The notes under the pieces were generated by a model that saw nothing but the letters and a program-made list of their open reading frames with translations, made no database searches and had not been told where the DNA came from. From contig CAAEON010000015.1 of NCBI GenBank assembly GCA_900757615.1, forward strand, positions 40,361-104,360: a stretch of 64,000 nt of DNA, read 5' to 3'. This document shows, in pieces, positions 50,198 through 58,042 of the stretch. The position numbers and the translations under genes are program-made. The DNA is from an uncultured Collinsella sp. (lineage in GTDB: Bacteria > Actinomycetota > Coriobacteriia > Coriobacteriales > Coriobacteriaceae). The stretch's first letter is position 1. The number at the start of each line of letters is the position of its first letter.

Positions 50198-51112
50198 ATG
50201 GGGGAGAACGTGCTCAAGTTCGGTACCTACGTCCGTGTTGGAAACGCGGCCGAAGCCTATGAGCTCTTGCAGAAGAACCGCAACAACAAGATTGTGGGCG
50301 GCGGCATCTGGATGCGCCTGGGTTCGCGTCGTGTGGCGACGGCGATTGACCTTTCGGCCTGCGGGCTCGATCAGATCGAGGAGACCGAGACCGAGTTTCG
50401 CATCGGTGCCATGTGCACCCTGCGTCAGCTCGAGCGTCATGCCGGGCTCAACGCGCTTGTCAACAATGTCTTTGAGTTCGCCGTCCACGATATCGTGGGC
50501 GTGCAGCTGCGCAATACCGCCACGGTTGGCGGAAGCATCTACGGCCGCTTTGGCTTCTCGGATGTTCTCTCCGCCTTTCTCGCGCTCGATTCCTATGTTG
50601 AGCTGACGGGTGCCGGCCGCGTGCCGCTCGCCGAGTTCGTGGATATGGGTTACGTACGCGACGTGATCGAGCACGTCGTGGTCGTCAAGCACGATTACCG
50701 TGCGAGCTACGAGGCCGTGCGCAAGGCCGCGACCGACTTCCCCTCGCTGAACGTCACCGCCGCCTGGTGGGACAACACCTGGCACGTCACCGTGGGCGCC
50801 CGCCCGCTGCGCGCGACCCTGCTGCAGGGCGAGGCGTGCGGCCTTACCAGTGAGCAGCCTTCCGAGGACGAGCTTCGCGCCCTTGCCGCATCCGTGCGTG
50901 CCCTGAGCTACGGCACCAACCTGTGGGGCTCGGCCGACTACCGCCGCCGCATCTCGGCCCCGCTTGCCGTCCAGGCTGTGCGTCGCGCCGCCGGCATCGA
51001 GCTTTCGGCCGCGCTTGCCCGCGAGCTCGAGACCGTGCAAGTGCCTAAGTTTGCCACGGACGAGTATTCCTGCCGCCGCGTGCCCGGCGTCGATTCTAGC
51101 GAGGTGCGCTAA
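50198..51112 (+). CDS. Molybdenum hydroxylase FAD-binding subunit (xanthine dehydrogenase FAD subunit family)
   Basis: This 304-residue subunit carries electrons from the molybdenum/Fe-S subunit to FAD. The FAD-binding-5 motifs are KIVGGGIWMRLG (about 31-42; usually a Gly-Gly-Thr-type loop, here GGGIW) and VQLRNTATVGGSIYGR (about 104-119), which fits the conserved RNxATxGGN pattern. The C-terminal CO dehydrogenase flavoprotein-like domain is shortened. ATG 50198 is one choice; GTG 50210 behind GGGGGAG is another. The stop overlaps the start of the next gene by one base (TAATG). Confidence 0.88.
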   Translation: MGENVLKFGTYVRVGNAAEAYELLQKNRNNKIVGGGIWMRLGSRRVATAIDLSACGLDQIEETETEFRIGAMCTLRQLERHAGLNALVNNVFEFAVHDIVGVQLRNTATVGGSIYGRFGFSDVLSAFLALDSYVELTGAGRVPLAEFVDMGYVRDVIEHVVVVKHDYRASYEAVRKAATDFPSLNVTAAWWDNTWHVTVGARPLRATLLQGEACGLTSEQPSEDELRALAASVRALSYGTNLWGSADYRRRISAPLAVQAVRRAAGIELSAALARELETVQVPKFATDEYSCRRVPGVDSSEVR

Positions 51113-53943
51113 TGGCTGCCAAACTCATCGATCTTTCCTTTACGCTCAACGGCCGCAAGGTCAAGGTTCAGATTGCTCCCGACACCATGCTCTTTGCGCT
51201 GCTGCGCGAGCAGGGTTGCGCGTCGGTGCGCTGCGCCTGCGAGACCACCAACTGCGGTTTGTGCACGGTGTGGCTCGACGGCGACCCGGTGCTGAGCTGC
51301 TCGGTTCCCGCCGCCCGTGTTGAGGGCCACACTATCACCACGCTTGAGGGCCTCAAGGCCGAGTCCGAGGCGCTCGCCCGTGCGATGGCTTCCGAAGGTG
51401 CCGAGCAGTGCGGTTTTTGCGCCCCCGGCCTCATCATGAACGTGCTGGCGCTTGCCCGCGCCGCCAAGGAGGACCCGAGCCTCGTCGCCACGCGCGAGGA
51501 GCTCTCGCGCCAGCTGGCTGGCAACCTCTGCCGCTGCAGCGGCTACGAGAGCCAGCTGCGCGCCATCGTCCGCTTCCTTAACGAGTCCGGCGTGCAGGTG
51601 GGCTTCGAGATGCCCGAGCTGCCGGTCAATAACACCAGCTCTGACGGCGTCACCTACAAGCAGATTACTCACAAGCAGCCAAAGAAGGATTCGAAGGCCC
51701 TGCTCGAGGGTCGTCCGGTCTACACCGGCGATATGGTGCCCGCCGGCGCCCTGATCGTCAAACTCAAGCGCAGCCCCTATGCCCGCGCCAAGATCCGCTC
51801 CATCGATACGTCGCGCGCCCTGAAGGTGCCGGGTGTCGTGGGCGTCTACACCTACGAGGACGTGCCCAAGCGCCGCTTTACCATCGCCGGCCAGAGCTAT
51901 CCGCAGCCGAGTCCCTACGACCGCCTGATTCTCGAGAACCTCGTGCGCTATCAAAATGAGGAGGTGGCGATTGTCGCCGCCGAGACCGAGGAGGCCGCCG
52001 ACAAGGCACTCAAGCTCATCAAGGTCGACTACGAGGTGCTCGAGCCGCTGCTCGACTTTACCAAGGCACTCGATAACGACATCCTGGTCCACCCCGAGGG
52101 CGACGTGACCTTTATGTTCCCGCAGGGCGGCGACGTGCCCCGCAACCTGGTGTGCAGCGGTACCAGCGATTATGGCGACCTAGACGAGGCCTTCGCCCAG
52201 AGCGACATCGTCTTTGAGCGTACCTACACCAGCCAGGCCACGCAGACCGCGCCCATGGAGACCTTCCGCGCCTTCGCGACGACCGACGCGTTCGGGCGCA
52301 TTTCGGTGACCACCTCCACACAGGTGCCCTTCCACGTGCGCCGCATGGTCGCGCAGTCGCTCGACATTCCGCAGTCGCAGGTGCAGGTTATTAAGCCGCG
52401 CATCGGCGGTGGCTTTGGCTCTAAGCAGACGGGCTGCTGCGAGATTTTCGTGGCGTTTGTGACGCAGCAGACCGGCCGTCCGAGCTACTGCTGCTACACC
52501 CGCGAGGAGACCATCACCGCGGGCAACTCGCGTCACCAGATGCAGATGACCGTTAAGCTGGGCGCCATGAACGACGGCACCATCACTGCCATCGACCTGC
52601 ACACGCTGTCCAACGCCGGCGCGTATGGCGAGCACGCCACCACGACGATCGGCCTCTCGGGCCACAAGAGCCTGCCGATTTACAACCATGTGAAGGCGAG
52701 CCGATTTAGCTGGGACGCCGTCTACACCAACACCAACCGCGGCGGCGCGTATCGCGGCTACGGTGCCACCCAGGGCCAGTTTGCCGTGGAGAGCGCCGTC
52801 AACGAGCTCGCCGACATGCTGCACATGGACCCCGCCGATCTGCGCCTTAAGAACATCGTGCGCGAGGGCGAGATCATGCCGCAGTACTACAACGAGAAGC
52901 TCAACGCCTGCGCGCTCGACCGCTGCCTGCTGCGCGCGATGGATATGATCGGTTGGCGCGACAAGCCGCTGGCCGTCGACCTGGGCGACCGCGTGCGCGC
53001 CTTGGGTTGCGCCCTCACCATGCAGGGCTCGGGCATCTCCAACGTGGACATCGCCGGCATCGACATGCGCTTGGAAGAGGATGGCTTCATTACCATCGGC
53101 ACCGGCGCCACCGATAACGGCATGGGCGTCGACACGATCCTGGCGCAGATTGCCGCCGAGGAGCTGGGCGTGGAGAGCTCGCTCATCGTGGTACGCGGCG
53201 TGGACACCGATGTGTCGCCGTTCGACGCTGGCTCGTACGCGAGCTCGGGTACGTACGTGACGGGCCTTGCCGCCAAGAACGCCGCGACCGAGCTGCGTGA
53301 GAAGATCTGCGCCAAGGCCGCCCAGATGTGGGACGTGGACGCCGTCGACGTGGTCTTCGACGGCCAGTACGTGCGCCTGTCCGACGAGCGTGCCGCTCGC
53401 GAGCAGAACCGCTACCTCACGCTGCGCGAATTTGCCAACCTATGCGTCAAGAACATCGCGGGCGGCGACGCGCTGACCTCGCACGCCTCTGCCTGCCTGC
53501 CCGTTTCGCCCCCGCCGTTTATGGCCGGCATTGCCGAGGTCGAGGTCGACAAGGCCACCGGCAAGGTGACCGTGGTGGACTACGCGGCGGCCGTCGACTG
53601 CGGCACCGTGATCAACGAGGCGCTCGCGCGCGTCCAGGCCGAGGGCGGCATTGCCCAGGGTATCGGTCATGCGCTCTACGAGATCGTCGAGCACGACGAC
53701 CGTGGCCGCCTGCGCACCGGCAACTTTATGAGCTACAAGCTGCCCACGCGCCTGGATATCGGCAGCATTCGCGTGGCCTTTGAGCCGAGCTACGAGCCGA
53801 CGGGTCCGTTTGGCGCCAAGTCGATCGGCGAGGTCGTCATCAACACGCCGCTCGCCGCCGTTGCCTCGGCCGTGGCACACGCCACCGGCCACCAGGTGCG
53901 CTCGCTGCCCATCACACCGGAGAAGGCTCTGCTGGGGGAGTAG
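51112..53943 (+). CDS. Molybdenum hydroxylase, fused [2Fe-2S] and molybdopterin subunit (xanthine dehydrogenase family)
   Basis: This 943-residue protein fuses an N-terminal [2Fe-2S] pair (ferredoxin-like C-x-C-x-x-C in SVRCACETTNCGLCTVW and QCGFCAPG...LCRCSGYES, about 35-150) to the aldehyde oxidase/xanthine dehydrogenase catalytic part (from about 200). Visible cofactor elements are GGGFGSKQTGC (about 431), GGAYRGYGATQGQFAVES and FDAGSYASSGTYVTG, and the catalytic Glu in GAKSIGEVVINTP (near 905). It hydroxylates a purine or other heterocycle or aldehyde; substrate unknown. A selenium-dependent form is possible given the neighbourhood. It overlaps the FAD subunit gene. Confidence 0.92.
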   Translation: MAAKLIDLSFTLNGRKVKVQIAPDTMLFALLREQGCASVRCACETTNCGLCTVWLDGDPVLSCSVPAARVEGHTITTLEGLKAESEALARAMASEGAEQCGFCAPGLIMNVLALARAAKEDPSLVATREELSRQLAGNLCRCSGYESQLRAIVRFLNESGVQVGFEMPELPVNNTSSDGVTYKQITHKQPKKDSKALLEGRPVYTGDMVPAGALIVKLKRSPYARAKIRSIDTSRALKVPGVVGVYTYEDVPKRRFTIAGQSYPQPSPYDRLILENLVRYQNEEVAIVAAETEEAADKALKLIKVDYEVLEPLLDFTKALDNDILVHPEGDVTFMFPQGGDVPRNLVCSGTSDYGDLDEAFAQSDIVFERTYTSQATQTAPMETFRAFATTDAFGRISVTTSTQVPFHVRRMVAQSLDIPQSQVQVIKPRIGGGFGSKQTGCCEIFVAFVTQQTGRPSYCCYTREETITAGNSRHQMQMTVKLGAMNDGTITAIDLHTLSNAGAYGEHATTTIGLSGHKSLPIYNHVKASRFSWDAVYTNTNRGGAYRGYGATQGQFAVESAVNELADMLHMDPADLRLKNIVREGEIMPQYYNEKLNACALDRCLLRAMDMIGWRDKPLAVDLGDRVRALGCALTMQGSGISNVDIAGIDMRLEEDGFITIGTGATDNGMGVDTILAQIAAEELGVESSLIVVRGVDTDVSPFDAGSYASSGTYVTGLAAKNAATELREKICAKAAQMWDVDAVDVVFDGQYVRLSDERAAREQNRYLTLREFANLCVKNIAGGDALTSHASACLPVSPPPFMAGIAEVEVDKATGKVTVVDYAAAVDCGTVINEALARVQAEGGIAQGIGHALYEIVEHDDRGRLRTGNFMSYKLPTRLDIGSIRVAFEPSYEPTGPFGAKSIGEVVINTPLAAVASAVAHATGHQVRSLPITPEKALLGE

Positions 53944-54083
53944 CGGGTCAGCGAACAAGTCGTAGTTGGCGGGACGGGACAACTCGCCCCGCCTTTTGCA
54001 CTCGTGGTGAGGTCGTGAGCCTGTAAAAGGTGTGCGTGCGCTTGCCGCTCGTATCTGCTATCATTCCTAGTCTGTGCGCTCAT

Positions 54084-54167
54084 GCGGGCGTGGCGGAATT
54101 GGTAGACGCGCCAGATTTAGGTTCTGGTGGGATTCCCGTGAAGGTTCGAGTCCTTTCGCCCGCACCA
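54084..54167 (+). tRNA. tRNA-Leu (anticodon TAG)
   Basis: An 84-nt class II tRNA: acceptor GCGGGCG/CGCCCGC, D-arm TGGCGGAATTGGTAGACGC, anticodon loop ATTTAGG with TAG, variable arm TGGGATTCCCGTG, T-arm AAGGTTCGAGTCCTT and encoded ACCA end. Confidence 0.97.
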
Positions 54168-54258
54168 ACGCATCTGCGTCGGCTTCGGCCGTCGCGACTC
54201 TTTGTTGCATAAAGGTACCAGCACCTCAGATAAGCTGGGCAGTATGAGGAGGAACGTG

Positions 54259-55557
54259 TTGAACATCACCGCTTCTGACGTCAAGGACGCCAAGCTCACC
54301 GCTACGGTCACCATCCCGGCCGCCGACGTCGACGCCGCGATCAAGAAGGCCTACAAGGACACCGCTAAGAAGTACCGCTTCCCGGGCTTCCGTGCCGGTA
54401 AGGCTCCCCGTCCGGTCATCGATTCCGCTCTTGGCGCCGAGGCTACCCTCGCTCAGGCCACCAACGACCTGATCGCCGCCAACGAGCCCGCCGTCCTCAA
54501 CGAGCTGGACATCGTCCCCACCAAGAACGGTGACTACAAGGACCTCGACCTCGCTAAGGATCACGAGGACTACACCTACACCGTCGAGTTCTCCCTGCGT
54601 CCCGCCGCTGAGCTCTCCTCCTTCGACGCTGTCGAGATCGAGATGCCCCCTGCGGAGGTCACCGAGTCCGAGATCAACAACCAGGTCGAGATGCTCCTCA
54701 ACTACCGTGCCACCTTCGAGGACGTTGAGGGTCGCGCCGTCGAGGCCGAGGACTACGTCACCGTCGACCTCAAGGCCGTCGAGAACGCCGACAACTTCGC
54801 TGCTGAGGGCCGCATGCTCATCGCCGGTAGCGACAGCAACCCCGCCGAGTTCAACGAGGCCCTGATCGGCGCTAACGTCGACGACGTCAAGACCGTCACC
54901 TGGACCGACGAGGCCGAGGAGGGCGAGGAGGCCGAGACCCACACCGTCGAGGTCACCGTCAAGGGCATCAAGGTCCGCAACACCCCCGAGCTCACCGACG
55001 AGCTCGTTAAGTCCGACTTTGGCTTCGACAGCATCGACGCTATGCGCGACGCCATCAAGATCGAGATCGAGCAGGACAAGGCTTCCCGCCTCCCGGCCGA
55101 GAAGGAGAACCGTTGCGTCTCCGCTCTCGCCGAGCGCCTGCAGCTCGACGAGATGGACGCCGACTACGAGCAGTCCGTCTTTGAGGAGCTTGGCCAGAAC
55201 TTCCTGTCCAACCTCGCTGCCCGCGGCATGACGCTGGACACCTGGCTGCCCGCTTCCGGCCTGACCATGGAGCAGTTTATCGGCGACCTGCACAAGCAGG
55301 CCAACGACGTTGCCCGTGAGTCCCTGGCGCTCGACGCCCTAGCCCGCGAGCTCAAGATTGAGGTCACCGAGGACGACATCAACGCCGAGTTCGAGAAGGC
55401 CGGCGTCAAGGACGTCGAGGCTTCCAAGGCCGAGTTCATCGCCGATGGCCGCATGCCTGCCGTCCGCGAGTCCATCCGTCGCTCCAAGGCCGTCGACCAC
55501 CTGGTCGAGAACGCTAAGGTGACCGAGGTCGACGAGACCGCCAAGGACGCCGAGTAA
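54259..55557 (+). CDS. tig: Trigger factor
   Basis: This 432-residue ribosome-bound chaperone meets nascent chains. The N-terminal ribosome-binding domain has the signature KKYRFPGFRAGKAPRPVI (GFRxGKxP); an FKBP-like isomerase domain (about 150-240) is present but acidic and diverged; a helical C-domain follows and the tail is acidic. I place the start at TTG 54259, 6 nt after AGGAGG; GTG 54256 and ATG 54244 (which contains the ribosome site) are alternatives. Followed by clpP and clpX, the usual order for protein quality control. Confidence 0.93.
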   Translation: MNITASDVKDAKLTATVTIPAADVDAAIKKAYKDTAKKYRFPGFRAGKAPRPVIDSALGAEATLAQATNDLIAANEPAVLNELDIVPTKNGDYKDLDLAKDHEDYTYTVEFSLRPAAELSSFDAVEIEMPPAEVTESEINNQVEMLLNYRATFEDVEGRAVEAEDYVTVDLKAVENADNFAAEGRMLIAGSDSNPAEFNEALIGANVDDVKTVTWTDEAEEGEEAETHTVEVTVKGIKVRNTPELTDELVKSDFGFDSIDAMRDAIKIEIEQDKASRLPAEKENRCVSALAERLQLDEMDADYEQSVFEELGQNFLSNLAARGMTLDTWLPASGLTMEQFIGDLHKQANDVARESLALDALARELKIEVTEDDINAEFEKAGVKDVEASKAEFIADGRMPAVRESIRRSKAVDHLVENAKVTEVDETAKDAE

Positions 55558-55720
55558 TTCTCGCCACCTTGCCCGCGAGCGCATGTATGTGCCCGTGATG
55601 GGGTAAAGTTAATAGCCGGTTATCCGGTTGCTTCGTACGGTGCCAGCCAATGCATAGCATGCGGGCACCGTACGTTTATCTAGAACCAATTTGGTCCGCA
55701 AGAGAGAAATGGAGATGCGT

Positions 55721-56341
55721 ATGATCGCTAAGTTCGATTCCGCCCTCGTGCCATACGTTATCGAGCAGACGCCGCGCGGCGAGCGCAGCTACGATATCTA
55801 TTCGCGCCTGCTCAACGACCGCATCATCTTCTTGGGCGAGGAGATCAACTCCGTCAGCGCCAACCTGGTCGTTGCCCAGCTGCTGCATCTTGAGAGCCAG
55901 GATGCCGAGAAGGATATCTCGCTCTACATCAATTCGCCCGGCGGCGAGGTCTACTCCGGCCTGGCCATTCTGGACACCATGAACTTCATCAAGCCGCAGG
56001 TCTCCACCATCTGCGTGGGCATGGCCGCGTCCATGGCCGCCGTGCTGCTTTCGGCCGGCGCCAAGGGCAAGCGCTTCTGCCTGCCGCACTCCAAGGTCAT
56101 GATTCACCAGCCCAGCGGCGGTGCCCAGGGCCAGCAGACCGAGATCGAGATCGTTGCCGAGGAGATCAAGAAGACCCGTCGCGAGCTCAACCAGATCCTG
56201 TCCGATGCCTCGGGCCAGCCTATCGAGAAGGTCCAGGCCGACACCGAGCGCGACAACTACCTGACCGCTGCCGAGGCCCTCGACTACGGCCTGATCGACC
56301 GTATCGTCACCTCTCGCGACCTCGCCGCGAAGGACGCCTAG
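55721..56341 (+). CDS. clpP: ATP-dependent Clp protease proteolytic subunit
   Basis: This 206-residue serine protease forms the tetradecameric barrel used by ClpX. It has the family start [25 protein letters not shown], the [13 protein letters not shown] loop, the nucleophile Ser in [12 protein letters not shown] (near 98) and the catalytic His in [11 protein letters not shown] (near 123). I prefer ATG 55721, 6 nt after GGAG; ATG 55709 and 55715 are alternatives. The 1-bp gap to clpX indicates an operon. Confidence 0.96.
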   Translation: MIAKFDSALVPYVIEQTPRGERSYDIYSRLLNDRIIFLGEEINSVSANLVVAQLLHLESQDAEKDISLYINSPGGEVYSGLAILDTMNFIKPQVSTICVGMAASMAAVLLSAGAKGKRFCLPHSKVMIHQPSGGAQGQQTEIEIVAEEIKKTRRELNQILSDASGQPIEKVQADTERDNYLTAAEALDYGLIDRIVTSRDLAAKDA

Positions 56342-56342
56342 G

Positions 56343-57755
56343 ATGGCCGGTAACATGCAGGACAACTTTGACGAGAACGGCAACCCCATCCGCTGCTCCT
56401 TCTGCGGAAAAGAGCAGGGGCAGGTTCGCCGCCTTGTAAAGGGTCCGACCAACATCTTTATCTGCGACGAGTGCGTTGCCGCCTGCTCCGAGATTCTGGA
56501 GGAGTCGCTGGCTTCGGACTTTATGGACGCTGCCCGCAACGGCAAGCTGCCAGGCTTCCTCAACGACCACGGCCAGGCTGCATCCCAGCCCGCCGTGGAC
56601 CCCGAGACCGAGGGCTTTGAGCTTGAGGACGACCGTCAGGTCATTACGCACGTGCCGACGCCGCACGAGATCTATGACGAGCTTTCGGCCTATGTTATGG
56701 GTCAGGAGGACGCCAAGCGCGCCATGTCGGTGGCCGTGTACAACCACTATCGCCGCGTGATCGAGGGCGGCGCCGCGGTGTCTGCCTTTGACGAGGCATC
56801 GGGCATGGGCTCGCAGTTCGACGACAATATGGACGAGGTAGAGCTCGCCAAGTCCAACATCCTGCTGCTCGGTCCCACCGGTACCGGCAAGACCCTGTTG
56901 GCCCAGACGCTCGCGCGCATCCTCGAGGTGCCGTTTGCCATTGCCGACGCCACCGCGCTCACCGAGGCCGGTTACGTGGGCGAGGATGTGGAGAACATCC
57001 TGCTCAAGCTTATCAATGCTGCCGATGGCGATATCGAGCGCGCTCAGGTGGGCATTATCTACGTGGACGAGATCGACAAGATCGCCCGCAAGGCCGAGAA
57101 CCTCTCTATTACCCGCGATGTCTCGGGCGAGGGCGTTCAGCAGGCGCTGCTTAAGATTCTTGAGGGCACGGTGGCAAGCGTTCCGCCCACCGGCGGCCGC
57201 AAGCATCCCCAGCAGGAACTGTTGCAGATCGACACGACCAACATCCTGTTTATCTGCGGCGGTGCCTTTGTGGGTCTGGACAAGATCATCGCCGACCGCG
57301 TGGGCAACAAGGGCGTGGGCTTTAACTCCGAGATCGCCGGCCCCACCTCGGTCGACGAGAACGACCTGCTGCGTCAGGTGCTCCCGCAGGACCTCAACGC
57401 CTTTGGCATGATCCCCGAGTTTGTGGGCCGTACGCCCGTCGTCACCCAGACGCAGGCGCTCGACGAGGATGACCTGGTGTCGATCCTGACCGAGCCCAAG
57501 AACGCCGTGGTGCGCCAGTACCGTAAGATGTTCCAGCTCGAGGACGTTGAGCTTGAGTTTGAGGACGCCGCCCTGCACGAGATCGCCCGCATGGCGCTTG
57601 CCCGCAAGACCGGCGCCCGCGGCCTGCGCTCTATCTGCGAGGACGTGCTGCAGCAGACGATGTTCGACCTCCCCAGCGAGGAGGGCGTCACCAAGGTCAT
57701 TGTGACCGAAGCCTCCGTAAAGGGCGAAGAGCAGCCCCAGCGCATCTACGGCTAG
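56343..57755 (+). CDS. clpX: ATP-dependent Clp protease ATP-binding subunit ClpX
   Basis: This 470-residue AAA+ unfoldase feeds substrates to ClpP. The N-terminal C4 zinc domain is [15 protein letters not shown]...[10 protein letters not shown] (about 18-48). The AAA domain has Walker [18 protein letters not shown] (about 178-194), Walker [16 protein letters not shown], the sensor region [14 protein letters not shown] and the IGF-loop region [17 protein letters not shown] 56343 lies one base after the clpP stop. Confidence 0.97.
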   Translation: MAGNMQDNFDENGNPIRCSFCGKEQGQVRRLVKGPTNIFICDECVAACSEILEESLASDFMDAARNGKLPGFLNDHGQAASQPAVDPETEGFELEDDRQVITHVPTPHEIYDELSAYVMGQEDAKRAMSVAVYNHYRRVIEGGAAVSAFDEASGMGSQFDDNMDEVELAKSNILLLGPTGTGKTLLAQTLARILEVPFAIADATALTEAGYVGEDVENILLKLINAADGDIERAQVGIIYVDEIDKIARKAENLSITRDVSGEGVQQALLKILEGTVASVPPTGGRKHPQQELLQIDTTNILFICGGAFVGLDKIIADRVGNKGVGFNSEIAGPTSVDENDLLRQVLPQDLNAFGMIPEFVGRTPVVTQTQALDEDDLVSILTEPKNAVVRQYRKMFQLEDVELEFEDAALHEIARMALARKTGARGLRSICEDVLQQTMFDLPSEEGVTKVIVTEASVKGEEQPQRIYG

Positions 57756-57778
57756 ACCTGCCTAAAACGTGCTTGCAA

Positions 57779-57814
57779 ATAGCCTCCGACCACCCGCGGT
57801 CGGAGGCTATTTAA
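57779..57814 (+). terminator. Terminator after clpX
   Basis: ATAGCCTCCGACC (57779-57791) pairs perfectly with GGTCGGAGGCTAT (57798-57810), a 13-bp stem, followed by TTAAT. Confidence 0.8.
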
Positions 57815-57906
57815 TATAATCGCAATAACCCCAACTACCTGTGTTATTCTGTGTGTTTGTTTAAGCCTCAGCGAAGTCATATCTGACTGAAGTAATCGAT
57901 ACCTAA

Positions 57907-58022
57907 GGGGAGGAATGTAGGCCCGATTTTCGTAGATTCCGCACGAGCCGAAGACCACTTAATGTGGTCTTCGAGCGAGCCCAGGACCTGACCGAGCGAA
58001 AATCGGGCCTACATTCCTCCCC
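57907..58022. repeat. Composite palindrome family A, copy 2
   Basis: A perfect 26-bp inverted repeat (57907-57932 with 57997-58022) encloses a core that matches copy 1 at 64 of 66 positions. The two changes pair with each other in the inner hairpin (GAAGACCAC with GTGGTCTTC instead of GAAGGCCAC with GTGGCCTTC). The outer arm (GGGGAGGAATGTAGGCC...) is unrelated to copy 1. It lies between clpX and valS and ends 20 bp before the valS start. Confidence 0.92.
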
Positions 58023-58042
58023 GGCGGGACAGGGAGAGATAT

